From positions 62,001 to 126,000 of the forward strand of contig JAQGBZ010000112.1 in NCBI GenBank assembly GCA_034687125.1: a DNA stretch of 64,000 nucleotides, given 5' to 3'. A program made the position numbers and the translations under genes. This DNA is from Neelides folsomi. Its lineage: Eukaryota > Arthropoda > Collembola > Neelipleona > Neelidae. This document shows, in pieces, positions 38,249 through 49,336 of the stretch (positions within the stretch are counted from its first letter, which is position 1; the number at the start of each line of letters is the position of its first letter). The notes under the pieces are model-generated. The model ran no database searches, was not told the DNA's origin, and was given only the letters and a program-made list of their open reading frames with translations.

Positions 38249-39763
38249 ACTTACATTGCCTCGTTATATTAACAGGAGTAACATGTAATGTTGGAATGAT
38301 TTTAATGACCACTACGCTTCTTCACTCTTTCATCACCAATTCCCTTACTTGTCCTACCGTCAATTAATTGAAATCGACGTGCTGATGGGACATTAGGAGC
38401 TTCCAAGGAGGCCCATTCAATCCAATGGCTTCGAAACAAATGTGTCGCAAGAAGGTGATTGTTCTTGTGGTATATCCGCTCAACCTGTCTCATCTCCATT
38501 TGCTTTGTTTAAGATGAAGGTGTCGGAATTTGGGATGAGCTTCTTTCCTGACACTTCTGGCCGAGAGCCCTTCCTTTCAAACATTCAAACATGAATTCTG
38601 AAATAGGGAGAATGGCTCGGGGGACTTGAGGGGAAAAATGGCTCGCAATAATGCTTCCTAATTGAAGACGATTTATCAGCCAATTATATTTAAACCAAGG
38701 GAAGAGGAGCGGAGGAAAATGTGTGTCCTGCCAGGAGCCAAGAGCATCCGCTTCTCACTCACTCGACTTATTTGGAATTGTAAATAAATAATATGAGGCT
38801 CTCCTTGTCAAGGAAGGTGTTTGCTATGATGCATTTACCTCTTAATTAAAATCTTCTCATTCTCCCTATAAAGTCATGATGATCGTTTAGTGAATCTAGA
38901 TAAAAAGTATTCGCAGCCATAAAAAATTAATTGTCTGACTTATAAAACAAAAATTGAACCGAGTAAGAAAGTAAAAAAATCCAATAAGATAATTTTGAAT
39001 AAATGATTGATATCAAATGATGGTGCTAGAAAAATAAGTAAAAACTGATAAAGAAATGAAAAAAATTATTCTTGTTTAGACTCTGTAATATCATAATAAA
39101 TTATATACAAATTAATTGAAAAGTTCTAGTTATACGGATTTTTTATTCAATTTGAAAAATAGCAACAAATGTAAAAGAAGTCTATAACATAAAATTATAT
39201 AGAGATGAATTTTAAATTCGTGCAATTCATTAAAATGACCTTAACTGAAGTATATTTTATGTTCATCAGAAACTACTGATATATGCATTCATCGTCGACT
39301 CGTAAATATGCCCTAACGATAAATGCATGCACTTAGAAGTCGAACATTGTGGTATATGAGACTCGGGATTTTTACGGTCTTTCAAACAAAGGTAATTGTA
39401 CAGTATATGCATACCAATTCACTATTCCGTGACTCCTGATTTACTTCTCAGAATCTTGAGTCTGACTCCAGGAATGTTACCTGCTTCTATTAAAATGTAC
39501 ACACTGTTTGCTTAAAAAGTAATGAGAGTTCGAGGGCACGAGGACCTGAAGGTAGAGAATAAATATGTATGTGAACTTATTAAAGCAATGTTTCTGCTCT
39601 CACTTGTCTAAAGCGTATTAAATAGTGTACAATTAAAATAATTTTGAACTCTTCATAGCTCTCTTAGATATACCCCTATAACATAGCCTATAAATATTAA
39701 TTGAAATACTGAAAGACGGAAAGCAGTAGAATTCGAAATAAAAAGTGGTTTATGGTTTCAATT

Positions 39764-41762
39764 ATTTGCATCCAGATTATATTTTGACTCGGTTGATGGA
39801 TTACCTACTTAAGGAAATTAAAAGAGCAAAATAGAAAACAACCACGTCCTTTTGAAAAATCTAATGGAAAAGGAATTAAATTATCAGTGGAAAAAATTAC
39901 ACGTCTTGACTTGCCACCTTGCATTGCTCTCGAAATATCGGCATTCCCATATTGGTAGTAAAGTTACAATAAATTAAACCTTTTATCAATTTTATTAGGC
40001 TCAAAAACAAGACTTTTGCTCGTGAGAGGTAAGCAAATTGTTTCAAGATAAAGAATAAAGAGCTCATAAATTCGTCTTCGACTCGAAATCCACTTTTCAT
40101 ATCTCAAAGCATATAAAACTTTTACTTTACGATTCTCGTAAACAAACATCAATAATAGCCATTCCAAAGGATCTTCTTCATTGTACACAACTTGTATGGT
40201 AACTCATCATTACACTGTAATTAATATAATGGTATACGGTGTGTATATTTCACGATTTTATAACATCAGTTGACGGGGGTTGTATGGGAAATGTTCTGCA
40301 GTTGACTCCATTGTGCCAAACGCCAGATTGTAAAGTAAAATATTATGAATTGGCCATCATCCTCCTCAGACAGATTGGTTCTTGGGAGGTATTCAAAAAC
40401 CGCGAGATCAGTAAACGTTGAGAAATGAAAGAATCATAATATCGAATGGCTCATTGAATTTAAACGTTCGTGATTTACGAAGTCAGCATAATTGAATTTG
40501 CATATAATTCCCCCCAAAATAATAATAGCTTCATGGCTCGCAATGTTTTGGAAAATGAGGTGAGGACCTCCTACACGGCAGGTTTGGGGTTGCCGACTCT
40601 GCTTCTCGCGCCCGTTGACGAGACGTGAGATAATGATAATGATTCAGTAATGGAATGACGATAAAATCTATACCATTGCAATGTAAGATAGGCTTGATAA
40701 ACCCCGTGCCAAAGGTGATTGATTGATGAGGCTAAAATTAATTCAGTAAATAAGCAGTTTCTCTCATAATCATATCTAATCCATTCCAAAAGGGAATTCT
40801 ATTTTCCACCTTGCGTGCACGAGAGGAGGGAAGAATGAGATCGAGCATTCACAAATTGTGTGGAGAAGATTCCATTTGCATTTCCAATTCATTGGATCTC
40901 ATATACCACCCCACCACTCGAATAGTTTCCTCGAAGAGATTCCCATCTCTTTATGAGACTCCGAGGCTGAGGAAGAATCGCCGCACTTACATATAGATAT
41001 TAGTTATGCGCACATACTTCGGCTCTCATTATTTGCATCCAATCTGCGACTCCTTAGGGCCTCCTCGCATGTCCCGTCAGCCCCGTTCTGCATAATTGTA
41101 TCTCTATTCTAATTTCATTCCCCTCTGAGCGCGAATCTCCTGCCTCTCACATCTCACATTCAAAAGAAGACTAATAATATCCATAGGCACAATGTTCACA
41201 TTCAGATCGCGTCGATCGCGGCTATATTTAGCAGTTGACCTCCCTTGTCTCCCTCATGTAAATCATATAGATGAATCATATGGCCGAAATGGTCCATGTA
41301 GCCTTTCCCACTCCTATATAATTTTCTAGCCCTTCTTCAACCCTTTGAATTTAATCCATTCACTGCCGACTGTAAAACCCGATTAAGTTCCCGACTATAC
41401 TCAAAATGTCCAGATGTTTGGATTTAGATCCAATTCAAAATTGGTAAAATATAAAACTCGTGTGGGCAAACAAGAGGAGAGCAAATAAGAGGATCGGCAT
41501 TAGGAGCAGAGAAAGGGAATTGATCCGTGAGTGGTTCTCATAGCTTGCCCCGTCGCCCCAAATGAATGAGCGAGATAGGACCGACGAGTTGCCCCTGTTT
41601 GTATTTGCGGTCTTGCTATTAGAATTTGAAGTATTATTCTATTAGCCTCTGACGAAGCGAAAGTGTTGAGGGAAGCCAGCGGGTTGGGTACAAAGAGGGA
41701 GAATTACACACCTCGACGCTTCTCCAATGCCAGAGACCTCGGATTAGTTCGCGGATTTGCAT
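39764..41762. promoter_or_regulatory. Cluster of five exact POU octamer sites
   Basis: ATTTGCAT (the reverse complement of ATGCAAAT) occurs at 39764-39771, 40496-40503, 40874-40881, 41031-41038 and 41755-41762. Two copies share the longer identical word ATTATTTGCATCCA (39761-39774 and 41028-41041). At this base composition about 0.1 copy per 2 kb would be expected by my estimate. A candidate enhancer read by POU-domain factors; its target gene cannot be known from sequence. Confidence 0.35.
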
Positions 41763-43471
41763 TATTGGCCAAGGAAAAATGAGACGCCCATTGTGCCCGC
41801 GTGTTCGACTATATGAGATTACCCGAGAGAAACCCGAGCTCTCGGAAGTCTTCATTGAGCTGACGGCCCAAATTTTCCAACCCCTCGCTCTAATGGAATT
41901 CAAATGGAGAGGAAGATGAACCCTTTAAACATGACAATCCCGAAATTTAAAGGGAATGGACGAGAGAAAAGATCCCCATTCTCCCACCGCCATCCAGATC
42001 TCAAATCTCCACCGACGCAAAATCCACTATTATTAGGTCGGAATAAAAGGCTTAAATGTAATCGGGAGCTCATTCCTGAGAACCCAAGGAATAAAAATAT
42101 AACTCTTCGGTTGGATGACAATTGCCCTCTTTTGTTCCGGTGTCCTACCCATAAGAGAGTACATTTGGAAAATATGGATTCTCGAAATGAGGGGCTTGAT
42201 AATGGGCCACATTCAATTCCTTCCTGTCAGAAATGAGAGCGGCGGCTTCACCCGGCTCCCTCAAGACCGGAAAGTGTAGCAGTTTGGGAGCAAGTGCTTA
42301 GGCAGAGAAAGAATTGAACTAATTTCACGCCTCTTCTACTCGATTCCATCGTGAGAAAAGAGTCATCAAATGACTCGGCTGCGGTGGAACGTCGCTGATG
42401 CGGAGCGTGGCTCCCCGTATTCCTCTTATTTCCTCAACGAGGCCCCCAATCGCGTCTCTAAATGACTTGGACAAACTCATATTTGTTATTTCCTATTTGC
42501 TCATCCCTCCACCATCAGTCTTCTTTATTTGAGAGGGTCTTATGAGCGAAAAGAGGGCCATTGTGTGAGTGTCGGCTGAGTGACAAAGCCTTTTGTTTCA
42601 ACCCTGTGGGGGTCGATTGGCCACATTTGACTCTCAGGCCGGTCACTCACATACCCATTTTCCCAAACCATGTCTTGCAAAGGGGATTAAAGTTCCTCTC
42701 ACCAAATCCTTATGATTACAGAGAAGAGGTCATTACGTTCCCCAAGATCCAGTCCTCTTAATTCCCTCCCCAAGTGCGGGAATGAGAAACTCTTTAGCGG
42801 TCCCTGTGGACCATTTACGAGGAGGGAAATAGACCAGACGAGTTAAGGTTCTTAGACTCTTTAAATGTGATTTCCACTCATCTTCGTGAGTTGCCGACGA
42901 GGAATCGTGATATGCCAGAGTTTGTGGATTAAAATTTTCGGGCGCGAGCAACGATTGCTAAATTATACACCAATTATTTCCTTATTATTGTTATTAGGGA
43001 GTCCCCTCGACATTTTTCGCATGGTTGGCTTTATTATCCTATCTATCCACTGGCCCCGCGGGATCCCTGTACCAAAAGCCAAGTGCCAAGAGCTCAACTT
43101 CCACTTCTCCCCACCCTCTAATCTCCCTCCGCTCTCCTCCAAACTCCAATTTGCGACGAGGGGAATGAAATGATCTTCTTTTCTAAAGCCCCGACTCCCT
43201 CTTCCACTCCTTGGGTTCCCAAGAGGAGGACGGAGGACTTGGGCTGGAAAATCAGAGATCATGAAAAGCCTTCCTCTGCCCTGCATCTTTTTTTCCAACC
43301 CAGCGGAATTGAATGTTATTTCATTTGAAGCCTCCTCGATTCTATTTATGAATCCCTGCTTCAATCGACTTGGTCCCTGTCATTAAATGAAGAATTAAGG
43401 AGGAGAGGTCGTTTTTATCAAATGCTCCTTCTCATTTTAATGACCACAAGAAATCTCTCTTTTCAATTTAG

Positions 43472-43786
43472 AAAAAAGTAAAAGTAAAGCAAGTCAGCGG
43501 CAGGTAAAGGTAATCAGAAGAAGGAATCATTCCATTCGAATTTCAACGTCTGCAACAAAAGAGAGCCTTCTTTCTCAGCCTAATCATCGTCCCTATTTTA
43601 CCAACTCCTTTCCCTATTCGAGGGATGGAAATTTCATTCCGTCTCGTTTCATTTGTCCCTATTATGAATTTCCCATATCTCTTCAATTATACATCCAGAA
43701 GTCATTCCTACATGGCAATTCTCCATACAACTCCTCACATTTACATGATCTGATTCAATGTCCTTGGTTCCTTTCATCCTTCCTAG
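43472..43786 (+). CDS. Possible internal coding exon without ATG, unrecognised
   Basis: An open frame runs from 43444 past 43786 with no internal stop. It is bounded by a strong acceptor (ctctcttttcaatttag ending 43471) and a strong donor (CTAG|GTGAGTTT, intron from 43787). The exon would be 315 bases, phase 1 at both ends, and is followed by an AT-rich stretch (to about 44600) like the intron of the Knirps-family gene. The peptide starts basic (KSKSKASQRQVKVIRRR) and then becomes Phe/Ser/Tyr-rich. It resembles no family I know. Chance is a real alternative. Confidence 0.18.
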
Positions 43787-46700
43787 GTGAGTTTTTAATT
43801 AGATTTACTCGATTGATTTGGGAATTGTGAAGGATTGTTCAAGGTATGCCAAATGATGAGTTTTGAGAATTATAACTAATAAATAAAGATTAATGTGATG
43901 ATGTTCTATTGAAGAAACTAGGAAATATGATTTACTAAATAGACAAATGTGCTGAAATTACAAAAGATATTAAAGCCCTTGGAAGAAGATCAATTTTTAA
44001 TTATATGGAATTGACAACGTGATTTCTTTAATTAATTATGACTGACGTATTGCGCGCGTCTTTACAAGGTTAGAGTTATTAAATGCTTCTAATCGTAAAT
44101 CGTAATTCAGGTTTGTAAATATTTTATTATGTTAAACATGCATATAAACTATAAATAGACAAAATCACAATATGAACTTCTTTACAATAACTGAATATAA
44201 GTAAATATTTTATGTGATCAAATCTTACGAGTTACCCATTCCGAGCACTTATTGTGGTAAGCACAGAGTATTTAATTAAAATACTGCTTTGGTTGAGAAC
44301 TCTCTTGCACTGATTAATAATTTTACATTCACGACCTAATATATTTTTAAATGGCTTTTGCTTCCTTTTATAGCATCGGCAAGTTTAATGACCCATTAAG
44401 GAAATGAAATAAGTTTAACGAACCAAATGACTCAATGCTTCATAGAAATGCAGAGCTATTAAATAGGTCGATTTATTAAAATTTAAATACTATCACTAAA
44501 TGCAAGAAAACATTTCCTATAACTTTTGAAAAGATATTCTAAAGCTCAAATGATTTTTAAGAGAAATTCCAGCATATTTCTAATCCCATAGGCGATATAG
44601 TCTCCCCACATGCATATAATAGATATCCACTTTAGTCAATATTAGTTGCGAATAAGGGACGAGTACATGGAAATAGCGTGAGAGCGAGTGCAAATGTGAA
44701 CACTTGCCACGCCAACATCACACCCTGAAGAGTCAAACATATCATGGCATGGCATAACTTACATTTCTTACACAGGCCTTGCAGATTTAGTGCAACAAGA
44801 TCGAATGGCATAAAGATGAGCATAACGAAATGGGAAGACATAGTCCATGTGGTGATGCAAGCAAGGCCAATGGAATATTAAAAAAAGAAGCATCATTTTC
44901 TTCATCTTCAGAAGGGCTTTTGTGAGTGCCGAAAATAGAAAAGCTCTCTTATTACGCTAGTATTCCCATTTGAATAAATATGGCCATTATATGGAATTTT
45001 ATGATCTCCTCACTAAAAGGTTCGTCAGAGCTTCCTCTTCACATCACCTTCGTCCTTCTCGACAACCTTTTTTCAACCATCCTACACAAAGTACATACTA
45101 AATAAGTCATGTTCTGACTTGTACCTTTGAAGCAGACGACATTGCAATATAATGAACTAACATCCATTCAACCTGCCAAAAATAATTTTAACGTTTGCAC
45201 AAACATGAATTGAGTCAGTCGAATGCTAAATGGAGGAACACAACTTCACACAAACCACAACAAATAAAAATTTTCGTTCAAATAAATTAACACTTTCTTT
45301 CCATTTAAATGTATTTCATCCAATTTTTATGATCATTGTTCAAGCATTAAAAGTTTAACTTCTACTAATTCCAGTTTGCATCATGAGTAATTAATTCATA
45401 AGCTTGACAGCCCGTCACTTTGATCTGTTCTCACTTATTGAGTTCTTTTTGGTGTAATTTCCTTGATTTCTACAGTTTAATAAGAGGAGAAGGGTCGATG
45501 AGTAAATCAAGGGGAATGAATGAGCCTTGTCTCCACTCAGACCCAATAATATTAATTTCCACTTGTAAAAATAAGAGTAGTTCTTGTATTGAAGTAGAAG
45601 GCGATCTGAATTGTCTACATGTGAAAAAAGTGACTTCGCCGCATTATCCCATTTTTTACGCTTGAGTGTTTGATTTAGCAATAAATGAAGAAGATCGACC
45701 CTTATGCAAATTCAATTCTCAATACTAGTTTTCCACCTTATTTTTCTTTGCCTTATATTTTGATGAAGTCGATGGCGGAGAGGGAGGATGTTCTTTCCAA
45801 TCTAACATGCACGAAGATCCAAAACATTCTCTAGTCTGTCTCGAGCTGAAGAGCTTGATGAGAAGAGTCGCTTGAATTTGAATTGTAATTGCTAGCATTC
45901 TTCTGAATAACTTCTTAATTCTTGCTCCTTATCTTGCTATCGCTTTAGAAGAAAGAACTTGCAATGTAATGTTTTACTTAAGCGTAATGTAATGCTAATG
46001 TGGCGAATCGAAATAAATGAGAGGTGAGTCAGTAAAGTTTAAGTGTATACGTAAGAAATATCTAATGGAGGAGAAGTCGAGGGAGGATGCAAAGAGGCAA
46101 ACAGGTACTCTAAATAAATAAATAATTATTGTCGAAGCCAAAGGTTCTGGAATTCCTAATGTGAGCAAAAACTCACCTCAAAAGGAATATTAGAAACTTA
46201 TTTATGGTAAAAAGCTGGATGGCATCAGGCCAGGCTCACCACCTCCTTCATTTAACAGTTGGTCCGACAATCTAGATCTTCCCTCAACCATAGGCCTAAG
46301 TAGGTTCGAACAACCTCCACCTCGCACTTAATTATTATTGCAACGATGAAAAAAAGGAAAAGGGGTGAAAGCAATTTTGAAGGTCGTAAATGTAGTGGTC
46401 TACCTCTGAATTACGAGGCCCGGCATTAGTGCCAGCCAACTTTTAATTTCAAAACCCAACAATTAATTACTCATCTTCACCGTTCCACCCAAGGAGCAAT
46501 AAGAAACAAATATATAAGAAACAAGGTTAATCTTAAGCACTTAAAAGGTCGTTCAAAGTGATATCGAAAGATTTCATGTTATTTCATTCCTCTCCCTCCG
46601 CCTTCGTCCCACGTGGGCAAGAAATAAATCCCCGGCCCAGCGGGTCGAACCAGTAATGGAAAGGCGAGCCAAGTCGGTGGGTGCCCAAGAATGAGTGTTA

Positions 46701-47279
46701 CAGTTTCGAGGGCGAAATATTTGGATTTTTATGGCCGTGGGAAAGGAGTAGAAAAAAGAGGCTTGGGAGGGAAGGAACGAGGTGAGCCTGTACGTTATGA
46801 ATTCTGAGAGACAGGTGGGCTGGTCGGGCTGGGCTTTCGTTCCAGGCTCCTCGGACTGCACACAGCACATGAAGAGAGCTCAAAAGGAGAGAATTCTCCA
46901 TAAGTTCCACCTCGGAGTGAGCACAGAGGAGGCACATCAACTTCACCTTTCCCGCTCCTCTACTTCCACGAGAATCCTAGAATGAGGAGAGAGAGCCCGA
47001 TGAAATGTGGAATCGTGACCGGCTCCCTAAAAAAACCAACCGGCCAAAATGATTGTCTCTTTAAGTTAACAAATTAAAATTTATCTGGTTGGAACGCCTC
47101 CGAGAGTCGAGGGGAAGGGGAGTTTTTGCGGCCCTCCTTCCACTTGCCACTCTCCAGAACCTCCTCTCATAAGAGAAGAGATGAGATATGGCACCCACAA
47201 GGGGCATTAAGGAGTATGGGAGACCAGTTCTAATTAACGCATCCCTATACATCTCACAACTTCCAATTCCATCCAGTAC
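43787..47279. other. Non-coding DNA, AT-rich in its first part
   Basis: 43790-44600 is markedly AT-rich; the rest returns to window-average composition. There is a TAAA microsatellite at 46111-46125. An exact POU octamer is at 45704-45711. Open frames of up to about 98 codons on both strands show no domain. Confidence 0.5.
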
Positions 47280-47569
47280 GCAAATTCATCTTCTCCCGCG
47301 AATCCTTCTACTCCTGTGAATTCATCTCTTGTAAATTCGTCTACTCCTGCGAATCCATCTAATCTTGAGAATCCATCTACTTCTGCAAACCAATGCGATT
47401 GAATACTAGACAAAAGATTTGTAATTTGTATGTGGAAGAGAGCCGCCTTGGTCAGCTCGTCTTTCTCTCCTGAAATGTCGCTGTCGCGGGACGAACGCAT
47501 GTTCCCTGTCTCGTAAATCCCTTCTTGGCAATTTCCACGGACGCTCATGGCCGTATCAACCCTCATCAC
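47234..47569 (-). other. Minus-strand open frame containing the hexapeptide repeat, coding status doubtful
   Basis: This 111-codon frame reads through the 18-base minisatellite and gives an acidic, Phe-containing repeat (VDGFS, LDGFA, VDEFT, VEGFA, EDEFA). The rest of the frame has no recognisable domain. All changes between units keep the frame open, including the 3-base-short unit. That would fit coding constraint but also simply follows from the unit containing no stop. No signal peptide or membrane segment is evident. Confidence 0.15.
47280..47384. repeat. Minisatellite, 18-base period, about six units
   Basis: Units begin at 47280, 47298, 47316, 47331, 47349 and 47367 and follow a consensus close to GCGAATCCATCTACTCCT. 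The third unit is 15 bases. Because 18 is a multiple of three, a minus-strand open frame crossing it (47234-47569) encodes a six-residue repeat such as RLDGFA GVDEFT. Units differ at several positions, so the array is not very recent. Confidence 0.85.
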
Positions 47570-48210
47570 AGATTATTATTATTGCTGTAAAACTGACCTC
47601 TTCTCCCATCAATTTCAATTCCCTGACTCCGCTTCTTCCCTCCTTTGCATTTTTATTCCTTCAAACCACAAATTTAAACTCGTTGGCTGTGGAACATTTC
47701 CACAATCTCTAGATTCAGATCCAACCTGAAATTGTGAAATAAAAAGGAATAGTGTAAATATAATGCGAGTCCGATCCTCAAGAAAAATGATGTTAACTGA
47801 AGGTGCGCATACCTGAGCCATGTCTGCTCTGTGTAAATCTAAATGTATTAAAGTCTAACGATAAGTAGAAACAAGAATGATAAGGCACAGACACTTGTAG
47901 ATAAACAGCCTGAATGCAATAAATAGAGGGAAAAAATGAGAAAATCTCATCCACCCTCATAAAGAAATATAGGTCAGCTAATGAGACACGAAGAACCGTT
48001 GAATTACTTACTAATAAAAGTCTAGCGAAATAAGGAAAAGGATAACTCTCACTTTAAAGGGGTTTTAGGAATGACACTTAATGAGACTCAAATGGCTCCT
48101 TAGATTGAAATGGAGAAGCCAACGAGACACGATGATGAGTCGAGATGCTCTTCAGATAAGAGCACCAACAACATGAAAATTTAGTAATTATTAACCTATA
48201 AAACACAAAG

Positions 48211-48385
48211 GGCGGAGACTATCAGGTTGGAGGGTTATGGAGGTTTAAATGAGTTTAGCTAAACCCACTTAAGCAAAAATTAAGCCGCCTTAAGTCGAGA
48301 ATAAAATTCTGGTCTATGTGTGGTTTAGTCTTAAACCAGAAATCAGGTTTAACTTTGGTTTAGCTTAAACCAGGCTTTACTTTAT
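48211..48385 (+). repeat. Left terminal inverted repeat of the transposon
   Basis: It starts GGCGGAGACTAT and contains several ggttta...taaacc palindromic words plus the ctggtctatgtg block. The inner edge is approximate. It is imperfectly complementary to the right arm. Confidence 0.7.
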
Positions 48386-49119
48386 ATGCGGATAAACGAA
48401 TCTCAAATTCAAATTACATCCATGTGTTTTCTCATATTTCTTGCCTGCCACCTCTTCTGTTTCTATCCCATACACACTTCACACTCTCGACCTCGACTGT
48501 CACACTCATTCTCATTTACCCATCCCAATGCCAATACATTATGTTCAAATTCTTCCAATTTCTAAATATGCGTAAATCACAATTTAGGGAGACTTTGAAT
48601 GGAGATTTTGCTTTTAGTAAATGATAAAAGTAAGTAATAAAACACTTTAATGTACTTGTGACTTTGGGAGATTCTTCACTGATTGATGTTTCCTCTTGTA
48701 TTTATAAGTACAGTGAGATGAAGTGGGAATCATAGGGTAAACGTGCAATGCGTTAAAAATATATGAAAACTTACGGCTATATAGAAAATTTTTGTGAATT
48801 CTAATATAAGTCAGCCAAGTATTTATATTTTAAAGGATTGAATAGACTGATTAAATTCTATTCAACTTCAAATGTATATTAAAGTAATATTAATTAGCAC
48901 ACAATGGACGAGAAAAATAGTAAGCAGACTCTTATGAAAGGATTGAATTTGTGAATTCTTCATTCGAGTTTTCACAGAGAGCCGGTGTTTTCACAATAGA
49001 ATTGGGCTCCCACGTTTATCACTTTTCGTTAAATAATAGTTATAATTGGTTAAAACACCTTTAAAAGATATAATTTGTAAATATGAACTGGTGTAGTAAT
49101 ATTGAAAAAAGAACTTAAT

Positions 49120-49336
49120 CCTGCTTAAACCTGCTCAGGAGCGAGAATAAGAAATCAATTATTATTAAAATTTATATTTAAGCCAGCTTAAACCGCACAT
49201 AGACCAGAAATCAGCTAAACTCATCTTAACTCATATTCTGGACTATGTGGCTTGAACCCATTTTGACAGTCTGAAATTGGTTTAGCTTTAAGCAAACTCC
49301 CTCTTAACCTCTCTAACTCTCCACATAGTCTCCGCC
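49120..49336 (-). repeat. Right terminal inverted repeat of the transposon
   Basis: Read on the minus strand it starts GGCGGAGACTATGTGG and contains ctggtctatgtgcggttta. An internal degenerate copy of the same word in direct orientation (attctggactatgtgg, about 49234-49250) shows nested repetition within the arm. The inner edge is approximate. Confidence 0.7.

Larger units (their letters stand above)
35880..43471. other. Non-coding DNA with AT-rich patch and POU-octamer cluster
   Basis: No recognisable gene. The DNA is AT-rich from about 38880 to 39900. Five exact POU octamers lie in 2 kb (39764, 40496, 40874, 41031, 41755). A perfect 14-base palindrome CAAGTACGTACTTG is at 38235-38248. Several open frames of 60-130 codons on both strands show no domain. 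Confidence 0.5.
48211..49336. mobile_element. Non-autonomous inverted-repeat (foldback/MITE-like) DNA transposon
   Basis: The element begins GGCGGAGACTAT at 48211 and ends with its exact reverse complement ATAGTCTCCGCC at 49336. Similarity continues inward, imperfectly. The word beginning ctggtctatgtg (left, 48307-48327 block) recurs inverted at 49189-49209 with one mismatch in 21 bases. Both arms are rich in repeated ggttta/taaacc words. The 1.1-kb unit has an AT-rich middle and no transposase; the only open frame of note inside (48424-48624, 66 codons) matches nothing. No clear target-site duplication is visible, so the superfamily is undetermined. Confidence 0.8.

Noticed and set aside
46300-46330. 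GGTTCGAAC resembling a tRNA T-loop box
   Set aside because: The flanking bases do not form a 5-bp T stem and no cloverleaf can be drawn around it.
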